Source: Acephala macrosclerotiorum
Taxonomy: Eukaryota > Ascomycota > Leotiomycetes > Helotiales > Mollisiaceae
Direction of reading: 5' to 3'
Length of the DNA stretch: 17,444 nucleotides
Assembly (NCBI GenBank): GCA_014904845.1
Contig: MU119561.1
Span: 13,905 to 31,348 of the forward strand
Numbering within the stretch: the first letter of the stretch is position 1; each line of letters opens with the position of its first letter. Of this stretch, positions 1 to 9,100 are shown piece by piece. Position numbers and translations under genes: made by a program. The notes beneath the pieces are model-generated. The model saw only the letters and a program-made list of their open reading frames with translations. It ran no database searches and was not told the origin of the DNA.

Positions 1-759
1 AAAAAAAAAAAAAAAAAATTGAAATTTTATAAAAATTTAAAAATTATTTAAAAAAATTTATAAATCGATTATATAAAAAAAAATCGATAATAAAATTTAT
101 TATAATTTTAAAATCGAAATATAATAATTTTAAAAAATATTATTTAAAATTTAAATATAATATATATACGTAATATATTTATAAATTTTTACGAATTAAA
201 TTATATTTTTTAAATTACGAAATTAAATATAAAATTAAAATTATAAACGAAAAAAAAAAATAATAGTTTTTATATTAATAATAATAAAAATTAAAAATAA
301 AAAATTATATTTATATTATTAAATCGACGAATATTATTATTAAATTAATATTTATAAAAAAAAATTAAAAAAAAAAATTAAAACGCGAAAAATAAAAATT
401 TAATAATTATTTGAAATTAAAAACGATTTAATAATATTAATATTATAATTAAAAAAAAATTCAATATTTTTATTTTTATTTTTAAAATTTTTATTTTTTT
501 TCGTTTTATTTCTCGATCAAATAATATTTAATACGATTTGTATTTCGCGAATATATATATATATTTTTTTTTTATTCGATCGAAAATAATTATTAATTTA
601 AATTTATTTTAAATTTATTTAATAATTCAAATTTGAAATTAAAATTTTTTAATTTAAACGTTTTATAAGTATTTAAAATTAAAATAATTTTTATTAATAC
701 GAAAAAAATAATTTATTTGAAAAAACGTTTTTTTAAAATCGAATAAATTAATATATTTT

Positions 760-932
760 TTATAAAGTTTTATATTAAAAAAACATTTTTTAAAATTTTT
801 ATTTTTTATATTAAATTATTATAATTAATTTAATTGATTATATATAGTTATTAAAATTATATTTATTAAAAAAATACTTTTTGAAATTTTTATTTTTTAT
901 ATTAAATTACTACGATTGATTTAATTGATCGC
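760..932 (+). repeat. Left arm: two tandem 91-bp repeat units
   Basis: Two direct copies, 773-841 and 864-932, are offset by exactly 91 bp and align without gaps over about 69 bp. All of the roughly ten differences I see are transitions: for example T/C at 784 versus 875 and at 786 versus 877, A/G at 792 versus 883, and a cluster near 815-841 versus 906-932. Copy 2 keeps more C and G than copy 1. The flank 760-772 also matches the inverted arm near 2268-2281. Transition-only divergence between repeat copies is the signature of RIP. The original element cannot be identified. Confidence 0.75.
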
Positions 933-1522
933 ATTTTTTTAAAGTAAATTCTATCGAGCGATAAAAATCTTTTTAATAAATATAATCGCGATTTATAATA
1001 TTTTACAATTGAAATTGAAATTGCGTAATAATTATTTATTTAAATAAATTAAAATTAAATATTTAAATAATATAAATATATTTTCAATTTATAATATAAT
1101 TATAAGAAATTTATTAAATTTATAAATAAGTAATTAAAATCGTAAAATTTTCGAAATTTTGATATTTTTGAGTTCGATTATATAATAATTTTAATAATTT
1201 AAAATATTTGATTTTTTTTTTAAATTAATTAAACGTTGAAAATTAAAATATAATACTATTTATTTTTATATTTTACAAATTTTAATTTAATTTAATATAT
1301 TTTATAAAAATAATTATAAAATATAAAAAAATTTAAAAAAAAATTAAAATATATTTTTAAATCGTAATATTTTATTTTTAAACTCGAAAATCGAAATATG
1401 TTTTTAATTGTTAATAAACGACGTAAAAATAATTACGAGATTTAAAGATTTTTTACGAGTAAAAATCGTTTTTTATTTTTTATTTTATATTACGTTAAAC
1501 AATTAAAAATAATAAATATAAA

Positions 1523-1730
1523 TGTTGGTATCACCAGGGATACCTATTACTAGTAATAAGCCAGAAACGAAGTAAACAGATAAACTGAATGATTCGTTGA
1601 TTGATTGATTCTTCTAAATCTAGTAGATGCGCAAGAGTTGAAAAATATAACCTCAACTCTAGCGCAAGCGGCGCTAGTCCCGATCTGGCCTAGTGCCGCA
1701 CGTGACTACTAAACTAATATTGTACCCACA
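1523..1730. mobile_element. Solo LTR (Ty1/copia-like), 208 bp, with 5-bp target duplication
   Basis: This is an island of normal composition inside the AT block. It starts TGTTGGTATC and ends TGTACCCACA, so it has TG...CA termini with imperfect inverted ends (TGTTGG against TGTGGG read from the other end). It is flanked by direct 5-bp copies of ATAAA at 1518-1522 and 1731-1735, as expected for a retroviral-type integrase. TGTTGG starts are common in Ty1/copia LTRs. Internal hairpins include GGTATC/GATACC near the 5' end, AGAGTTGA (1634-1641) with TCAACTCT (1653-1660), and CTAGCGC (1659-1665) with GCGCTAG (1671-1677). No internal retrotransposon genes adjoin it, so it is a solo LTR. Orientation cannot be fixed. 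In AT-rich DNA a 5-bp match has a chance probability of a few percent, so the termini and composition carry weight too. Confidence 0.72.
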
Positions 1731-2109
1731 ATAAACAAACGAATTATTTAAAATAAAAACTATAAATTAAATATATTTAAAAAAAAAAAATTAAATTTTA
1801 AATTAATAATATAAATAATAATAAAAAAATCGAAATTTAATAAAAAAAATAATTAAAATTTAAAACGAATTAATTATATAAATCGTATTATTAATAAAAA
1901 ATCGAAAAAAATAATAAAAATAATTGAAAAATTAAATGAAATTTTTTTTTTAAAAAAATTAAATATTCGAAAATTAAAAAAAATTAAAATTTAAATTAAA
2001 AATAAAAAATATAAAAAATATAAAATTTTATTTTATTTTTTTTATATTTTAATTTGATTAAATAATTAAAAATACGAATATTATTAATTAAATAAAAAAA
2101 TAATTAATA

Positions 2110-2285
2110 TAAAATTTTAACAATTATATAATTTTTAAAAAAATTTTAAAAAGTTTTTTTTTTAAAATTATATATTAAAAAAAATAATTTAAATAAATTA
2201 AATCGATCGTAGTAATTATATATAAAAAACGAGAATTTTAAAAAGTTTTTTTTGATAATATAAAATTTTATAATACGTTTTTATT
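2110..2285 (-). repeat. Right arm: inverted copies of the 91-bp units
   Basis: The reverse complement of 864-932 matches about 2195-2266. The shared core at about 2196-2215 reads AATTAAATCRATCGTAGTAA, with R = G here and A in the reversed left copy. Most other differences are transitions. A second, more decayed unit lies about 92 bp earlier: the AAAAAG landmark occurs at 2148-2153 and again at 2240-2245. The match continues outward to about 2281 against 760-772 of the left arm. Together the arms form an inverted pair with a spacer of about 1.2 kb. The extent of the older unit is approximate because of low complexity. Confidence 0.6.
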
Positions 2286-3639
2286 TTAAATATTAAAAAG
2301 TTTATCAATTTATCGATTTTATTACTCGATAAAATTCGAATTATTATTCTAATTTGAAATCTTTATAAAACGCTCAAATTAAAAACTTTTAACTTGAAAT
2401 TTAAAATAAAAATAAATTACTAAAATCGAAAACTTTAAAATTCTTTGTAAAAATACTTTTACGAGATTTGCGAAATAAAATATATATCGAGTATTGAAAA
2501 AAATATTTTTAATTTTATTTATTATTTATAATTAATAATATTATTTTTATTAAATTAAAATAATAAATAAAAATAATAATAATTAAATTATTATTTTATT
2601 TAAATTTATTTTATATATTTTTTAAATATATAAATATAAATTAATTTTTTTATACGATTTTATAAAATAATTATTAATTTCGTTTTTTATATTATTAATA
2701 AATTTTAATTTAATAATAATAAATTTTATTTTATTAAATACAATTAAATAAATTAAAAAATTATTATTAAAATTATTAAATTAATTTAAATAAAACAATA
2801 AATTTTACGTTTAAAACGTTTAAAATTTATTTAATAAATTTAAAATATTTAAAATATTTAAATTAATTAAAATATATAAATTTAATATATTAATTTTTTT
2901 AAATGAAAAATATTAAAATTTTAATTATAAATATATATTTTTAATTATAATTAATTATTAAATATTTTGTTTTATTTTATTTTATTCGATTATATATATT
3001 AATTATTTAATTAAATTTAAATTTTTAAAAATAATACGATTTAAAATATTTTTAAATTAATAAAAAAAAAATTATAAAATAAAACGTATATTAAAAATTT
3101 TTAAAATTAAAAATATTAAAAAAAAAATCGTAATTTTAATCGAATTAATATTTAAAATTATATTAATATATTTTAATAAAAAATTTTAAAAATTTTAATT
3201 TTAATATATTTAAAAAAATTTAAAACGTTTAAAAAAATAAATTATAATTTAATTAATATAATTAATTTAATTAAACGATTTTAATTTAATTATAATTTAA
3301 TTATAATTTAATAAATTTTATTTTAAATTTTATAAAAAACGAAAAAAATAAAAATTATAATTTTTTTTTTTAATTTTACGAAAATATTAAAAATCTTTAA
3401 AAAAAATATTTTATTATATAAAAAAATATTTAAAATTAATTAATATTATTTAATTTAATTTTATATAATTTATTAAATTTAATTTTTATATTATAATTTT
3501 ATAAAATAAAATATTTTTTATTATATATATTATTTTTTTAATAATTAAAAATAAAGTTTTTTTTTATATATATATTAAAACAAATAAAAAACTTTTATTT
3601 TAATAATTTCAAACTTAGTTTTTTTTTGAAAAAGAAATA

Positions 3640-3978
3640 AAAATCCTAGGAACGAATATTCGACACTGAATAAATATTGGAGCTTGAGCCTTTCCACGTA
3701 CTCCGAGGTAATTCCTTATTAACTTGAACTTCCTTGGTGACCAAGCTTGATCTTATTTGAGTTAAATGATCAAAACTCTCCCGTACTACTCGTTCGACTA
3801 GTTATCAAATCCAGGTAGAAATCGATGGTTCATATTCAAATCTACCGCCCGCATTTACACTATTATGACACACAACTTCACCTGCACGCCATCGAATGAC
3901 TTCTCCCCGGAGTCCCACTCTTCTCATTGATATACATAATCGTACAACACACCATTTTGGACCGCATCGCTCGTGAGG
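3640..3978. other. Intergenic: 3' flank of the methyltransferase gene
   Basis: Composition returns to ordinary gene-island values here, with C and G in all contexts. I find no reading frame with recognisable protein similarity, no tRNA and no clear repeat. It should hold the 3' UTR and poly(A) region of the minus-strand methyltransferase gene, ending at the AT block. Confidence 0.6.
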
Positions 3979-5832
3979 CTAGAATAAATCTCCCTGAGGT
4001 GGTGCAGCCTTTTCCTCCACATTGCTTTTCCCTCTCAGGAAAGCATTGCAAAGGATACCAGCCGCGACACCCACATTCAAACTATCGACATTGTGACTCT
4101 GGCCACAACCTTCAATATACAGCTCTACATCTGCCTTGCTCCTAAGATTCCAACGTAGGCCTTCACCCTCACTGCCCAACATGAGAATGCTTGGCGACTC
4201 AGACAGAGGATCACCGAGATTATTGGTGGACACTGATCGCGGCATCGACAGGTCGTTACTCTTTGAAGGCGCTACACCTGCAAAGATTTTCCAGCCCGCG
4301 CGTTGAGACTCAACGACGAAACCCGCAGGTGTACTGACCGAGAACAACGTTATGTTCTCTGACGCGCCTGTTGAAGCCTTCAGCACGACGGGAGAAAATG
4401 GGGCGCTATTTCGGGTCGAGATAGCAACGGAAGAGACACCCAAGAAGGAGGCCGTTCGCAAGATGCCCCCAAGATTTTGAGGGTCCACTATGCCGTCTAG
4501 TAGAAGGACCAATGGTTTTCTTCCCTCGGAGTGTTCAATGAAGTTGGCTGTACCATTGACGGCAGCTTCTTCTCGTGACTGGTAACCAACGGTGACTTGG
4601 TATCCCGTTCGACCATCCTCCGTCGTGAGTTGTCTTAAACTCGTAACTGGCAGCCGTGGAAGAGGCGATGCTTCGAGGATGTAGCCATTGTGTGCACGGC
4701 CTGAACTCAGCTTCTCCATCAGGCGGAGTCCTTCGTTTCCCACCCGCAGAACTTTGACACCATTTTTACGTGCGAGCCGCTCGAGCTGATCGTCACGTTC
4801 AGCACCTTCTCGGTTCTCTCCACTGTATATATAGAGCTTATACAGTTTTCTTCGAGGTGTCCGTTGACTCCTCAAAGCTGCCTCAACCACTGAGGTTCCA
4901 TACCTGAACAAGCACTGGGTTAGCATGGCAGTCCGTTCATCCCCGGAGCAGAGTATAGGTGATGGACTTACAGGAATTCAGAAGCAGGAGTGGTGTATGG
5001 TATCGAGAGAGGGACTCTTCTGTCTGCTGCAAGGGCATGATGAGGTTGCTCTGAAGTACCCGCGCGTTGTCTAGAGAATTGGTCGGAAGTTCCTGTCGAG
5101 GAAGGTCTTTTGTTCGTCTCATACGACGACTCCTTCGGCGATGCAGCTTCATACTGGCGAGAAGAGTTGCGTGAAGAGCGGTAAGGGTTGCTCAATTTCC
5201 CACCATAGTCACCAGATTCACAAGTCTCTGACACTTGACGCCGAGAATCGTTTGAGTACCCATTGGAGCTTCGAAGCCTGGATGGCCTTTCGCGAGGCGT
5301 CAGTGAAGGATAATCTCCCAAGGCAGAAGCAGGTCGGTCTCTTGCATTCGGAGACCGTGTAAAATGAGCCTTCGGGTCCTCGCCTCTGGTGGAAGTTCGA
5401 GCAAAAGATTGCCCGGAATGAGACTCCCTGGTATCTTGTTCATTGCGAGGTCGATCACCAAATCTCGAGAATTGTCCAAAACGAGGCTCGGATCGATCGC
5501 TGAACTCCCTTATGCTGGAATCGCGTCTTGAGCCTCGTTCACCATCCTGTCTTTGCGGATAGCCAAACCGCCTTGGTCTGGTCGCAGAGGATGCTGGCCA
5601 TGCCTCTGATTCTTGGTTACTTCTCACAGGCTTTTTACCTTCATAAGGGGAGGACTTTCGGAGAGCACGCTCGATAGCGGTGTTGACACTGTTGAACTTT
5701 TAGAGGAGAACCATGCAGAGTTATTGAGCGTACAGACGAGGAAGCTTTCCCGACGCGATACCAGTGTCGATTTAAATTGACGACAGGACCGCTCAAGACT
5801 GTTGCCCTCTTTGATAGAGCATGGTTGAGCAT
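3979..5832 (-). CDS. MRM1: Mitochondrial rRNA 2'-O-ribose methyltransferase, SpoU family (MRM1/Pet56)
   Basis: Predicted to methylate a ribose 2'-OH in the mitochondrial large-subunit rRNA, as yeast Mrm1/Pet56 does in the peptidyl-transferase region. Exons on the minus strand: 5832-5762, 5688-4972 and 4903-3979, giving 570 residues. Intron 2 (4971-4904, 68 bp) is secure: GTAAGT donor, GCTAAC branch, CAG acceptor, and it joins SEFL to YGTSVV in phase. Intron 1 (5761-5689, 73 bp; GTATCG to CAG) is inferred because the conserved-looking VNTAIERALRKS lies in another frame from the ATG at 5832. The N terminus is basic and hydroxylated, like a mitochondrial presequence. Residues about 45-245 are Arg/Ser-rich and low complexity. 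The SpoU domain follows: substrate-binding part from about 264, motif 1 DGIVDPQNLGG at about 399-409, motif 2 GSEGEGLR at 506-513, motif 3 DSLNVGVAAG at 536-545. All motifs look intact. It is divergent from the remodeller gene, with 335 bp between start codons. Confidence 0.88.
5689..5761 (-). other. Inferred intron 1 of MRM1
   Basis: The presequence frame from 5832 and the frame encoding VNTAIERALRKSSPYEGKK differ, and the second frame has a stop just upstream. A 73-bp intron with donor GTATCG and acceptor AACAG restores a continuous frame (CACTG joined to TGTC). The donor is acceptable but not ideal. A different start exon, or a small sequence error, is possible. Confidence 0.5.
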
Positions 5833-6167
5833 TGCAATCTCACCTCCTAATCTGTTGCATCTGCTACGGAGGATGATGCTAGCTGCTTTAAAAAAAAAAA
5901 AATTCTCGGGGACCCTTATCGCCGATAAGGGAAATTCGCGTCGTCGCGTCGAGAGAGCGTGTTTCTCTCATGGCAACCATCAATCACACCTGGAGCAACC
6001 TCATCCCGATAGTCCAGAGCTAGAGCCAGGGCAGAATCGGATATTAGCGCAAGTAGCGAATGTAGGACGGTGACTGGTAAGTATTTTGTGATATTCGATT
6101 CTTTTACTGAGGAGACGTTAAGGATATTCCCACCAGGTTCTCTCACAACTCTCTGCATGCGCTCGAC
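5833..6167. promoter_or_regulatory. Divergent promoter between MRM1 and the remodeller gene
   Basis: A 335-bp gap separates two outward-facing start codons, so it must hold both core promoters unless the transcripts overlap. Visible elements are a run of 13 A at 5890-5902 (possible nucleosome-depleting tract), a GATA palindrome at 5913-5931, and a CG-rich repeat of GTCG/GCG at about 5938-5955. No clear TATA box is evident. The remodeller ATG at 6168 has a favourable GACATGGC context. An out-of-frame ATG occurs just before it, at 6158. Confidence 0.6.
5913..5931. promoter_or_regulatory. Perfect 9-bp inverted repeat with paired GATA motifs
   Basis: CCCTTATCGCCGATAAGGG is a perfect inverted repeat with a single central base. 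Each arm contains GATAAG, the core bound by fungal GATA-type zinc-finger factors (nitrogen, iron and light regulators). It lies between the divergent MRM1 and remodeller start codons. The palindrome is seen directly. The link to a GATA factor is inference. Confidence 0.55.
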
Positions 6168-9100
6168 ATGGCTTCCCGTCGCCATGTTTCCGATTCCGAG
6201 GCATATTCGGAAGAATCGTCGCCAATTGAGTTGGTTCAGACTCCGGAGCCAGATCCGGAAGAGGAGGATGCAGACCGGTCGCCTCCTCGATCCGTCCTTT
6301 CCCACAGATTTCGAGCTTCTCCTCTGCGCGCATTCGAGCAGACCGAGCGTGAGAGAAGCTCTGTCGCAGTGCTAGTCCCTCCGCCAGCCAGACCTTGGGA
6401 ATACCAGCCTTTCCAAGGAGATACAACCGTTGATACTGTTCTGGAAGACATCGAAGGCTCAGATGGTGTTCACCGGTATAAGATAGAATATGAAGATGGT
6501 CAGCAAGAAGAAGTGAGTAGGGTTTCAGCTTTATCAGTCATGCCATTTGCCCAGGCTTAGGCACGTCAAAAGCCTATGAAGTTCGTTTTGCGTTTGCTTC
6601 GTCGTCCTGGTAGAGTTTGAGGATTTTGCCCGTAATTCGAATTGAAGACGTCTTGTAGAGGTAGAATTTGTCTTTATCCGAGTGCCAAGTTGGTATGCGG
6701 TGGTTTTGCTAATTCTTCGCCGCGGATTCTGTGTTTTTCACCTGGATACCTGCCCTTCTTTCGAATACTCGGAGAGTGTAGAGAATTGAATTTAGAATGG
6801 CAAATTGCCCATGCCTTGCAAGTTGGGCTATAAATTGTCTTTTGGGGAGCGAAATGGGCAAACGTTCAGCACTTTGAATCTGCTGGAAGTATCAATGCCT
6901 AATATGCACACAACACTAGATGACAGGCAAGCCTTTGGCTCGGCTTCAAATAGCATACTCGAAGCCGATCATGTTCCAAAAGACAAGCATACTTCTCTGC
7001 CTTATAATTCCTGCTAAGAGTTCAGGGTGAACCTCAATTCTTCTGGCTTTTGGAACTACTCTCCTGTTTCGTCCGCCACTCTTTCAAGTTTGTAACACTA
7101 TTTGCGATAATTTTGCTCCGTCTTTGCACTTGTTCCTCTATTTGACAATGGGGTGGAAGGAGACGAGGAAATCACGCTAGCGGCCCTCACCTCCTTCCCA
7201 TTCTATTTTACGACTTGCCTTCCCCGTCTCCCATCCTCCGTCTTCTATCCTCCAATACTTTCCGGATCAGTGCCCGCACATCATCTTGCCCCATATCAAT
7301 GAGCAACCTTGTTGACCTCAACCCGTCATTATCTGCTTGTTTCACCTTATTTCCCACTCCCAATCCCAGAGAGTGCGCAACGATTCGACCGCCTCCACTT
7401 GCGGACAAGAGCTTGCTTCGATTCGGAGGCAGCCAGTCAGCTCTTCACCATCGAAGCCAGCTGCTCTCATTATATCCCACATCCGAGTTCTTTCCATGGT
7501 TTCGACTTCGATGGATTGGGTCCGTCTACCTTTGCGCTTTACGTCTTTGACACTTCTTTTGTTACGAAATGACCAATACTGACGTTGTGCAACACAGGTT
7601 TCTGAGGGCAAGCTCCTAGCATTGCGAAATGGTCAGAACGCCCTGGACTTCTACAATACTCAAGACGCCGAAATCTCAGAAATAAATAGCTCTAGCGAAG
7701 AACCCAGCATGTCTTCAAATGGCGTCGGCAAAAGGACTCGAACTAGAAGAGATAACAGTGGATTCGTAGATAGCTTCACTTTGCAAATCAACTCCGACGA
7801 AGATGAGCTTTATGCAGACCAGGTTGCAACCAAGAGACGTCGTGTAGAGAAGGGGTCAAGCTATCTGTCAACTCGAACCAGCACTCGGACCAGCACTCGT
7901 CAAAGCAGCAGGATTAGGAATGGCGATGGCCAATCCAACGCAGTCGATGATGAAGAGATTTCGGACTCGGATGATATTCTCCCAACCAAACGTGGCACAC
8001 GGAGCTCCGCCCGAGTGGCTAACGCCAAACCTGCTAAGAATATCTTGAGGCTGATCAACAAATCACCGACATATGCTGATGACGACGAAGCCGATGAGCT
8101 AGCAGGGGAGGGGCAAGATGAGAGTGACGACTCGGACATTATATTCAAGCCACAGAAGCAACAGCGTCGTACCAAGGACCAACGAGGAAGGTCTGTCTCG
8201 AAAGGCAAGAGAGGTAGACCTCGTAAGGCTGCCAGCTCATCGTCTTCTCCAGAACGAGCACAGCCGAGCCGGCGCTCAGGTAGAGATAGGGTGATCAAGA
8301 GCATGAAGGAGCGTGACATGGATGAGGAAATGTACGCCGATGATGCTCCTCTGAACAATGCTACAAAAGTTATTAGCGTTCGTGAGGTGTTCCAGCCTAT
8401 TTCCAAGCAGGATCCGTTCGCCATTCTTCACTCCAAAGCCTGCGATGTCTGCTCAGGCATTGGACCCCACTCGAACAAGGGCAACAGCCCTTTGATTTAT
8501 TGCCAAGGTTGCTCGACCGCAATCCACAAGGTCTGCCTTGGGTACCGGAGCGGCAGAGACCATCTCGTTACTAAAGTTGGCGACAATGATTTTGTTTTGC
8601 AGTGTCGCAGATGTATTGGCGTTGCCTCGAAGAAAGACCATCTCGCCCCACGCTTGGGTGCCTGTCAATCATGCAAGAAGATGGGCTTATCTTGTGCGCC
8701 CTTCTCGACCAGGCGGACGGCCAAGCAAGAAGAGAAGCTCAGGGAAGAAAATGATGGACAAGACCCAATCACCGAAGTATCCCGAGACCTAGTCAACAAC
8801 CCCGAAAACGTGTTGTTTAGATGTACTTCTTGCCAGCAAGCGTTTCATTTCGAGCATCTTCCTCCCATTTCTAAGCACTCGAAGACCTCCTCAGATGTCG
8901 AAGAACTTCACAGAGAGCGTTTTAAGCAGTACTCCCCTCGATGGCAGTGCAAAGAATGTCTCGATTCTTCTACTGCCAAGGTGCAAACGTTGGTAGCTTG
9001 GAGACCAGTCGATCAGGAATCTTATGTTATTGACCAGGACTTCGAAGATTTCCGTGAAGATGAGAGGGAGTACCTCGTCAAATGGGAGGACCAGTCATAC

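Larger units (their letters stand above)
1..3600. other. AT-rich, RIP-like mutated block (left flank)
   Basis: This stretch is almost entirely A and T, without credible coding potential on either strand. The remaining G and C are nearly all in CpG: in 61-420 I count 11 C, all followed by G, and 13 G, 11 of them preceded by C. The exceptions cluster near 770-1010, 1380-1500 and 2280-2500 and in the LTR island at 1523-1730. This is the residue expected from exhaustive C-to-T change on both strands outside CpG, as in an AT isochore made of RIP-inactivated repeats. That reading is inference. The composition is seen directly. The right border is a gradient at about 3600-3650 rather than a sharp point. 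Confidence 0.85.

Noticed and set aside
1..1500. Mitochondrial origin of the AT-rich DNA
   Set aside because: No mitochondrial genes or tRNAs are visible, it is contiguous with nuclear intron-rich genes, and the CpG residue with transition-only repeat divergence fits RIP-like decay better.
4937..5362. Open frames overlapping the MRM1 linker on both strands
   Set aside because: They are shadows of the Arg/Ser-rich linker, whose codon bias opens other frames.
7215..7582. Overlapping plus-strand open frames inside the long first intron
   Set aside because: Three frames are open over the same low-complexity CT-rich stretch, none with domain character. This is typical of pyrimidine-rich non-coding DNA.
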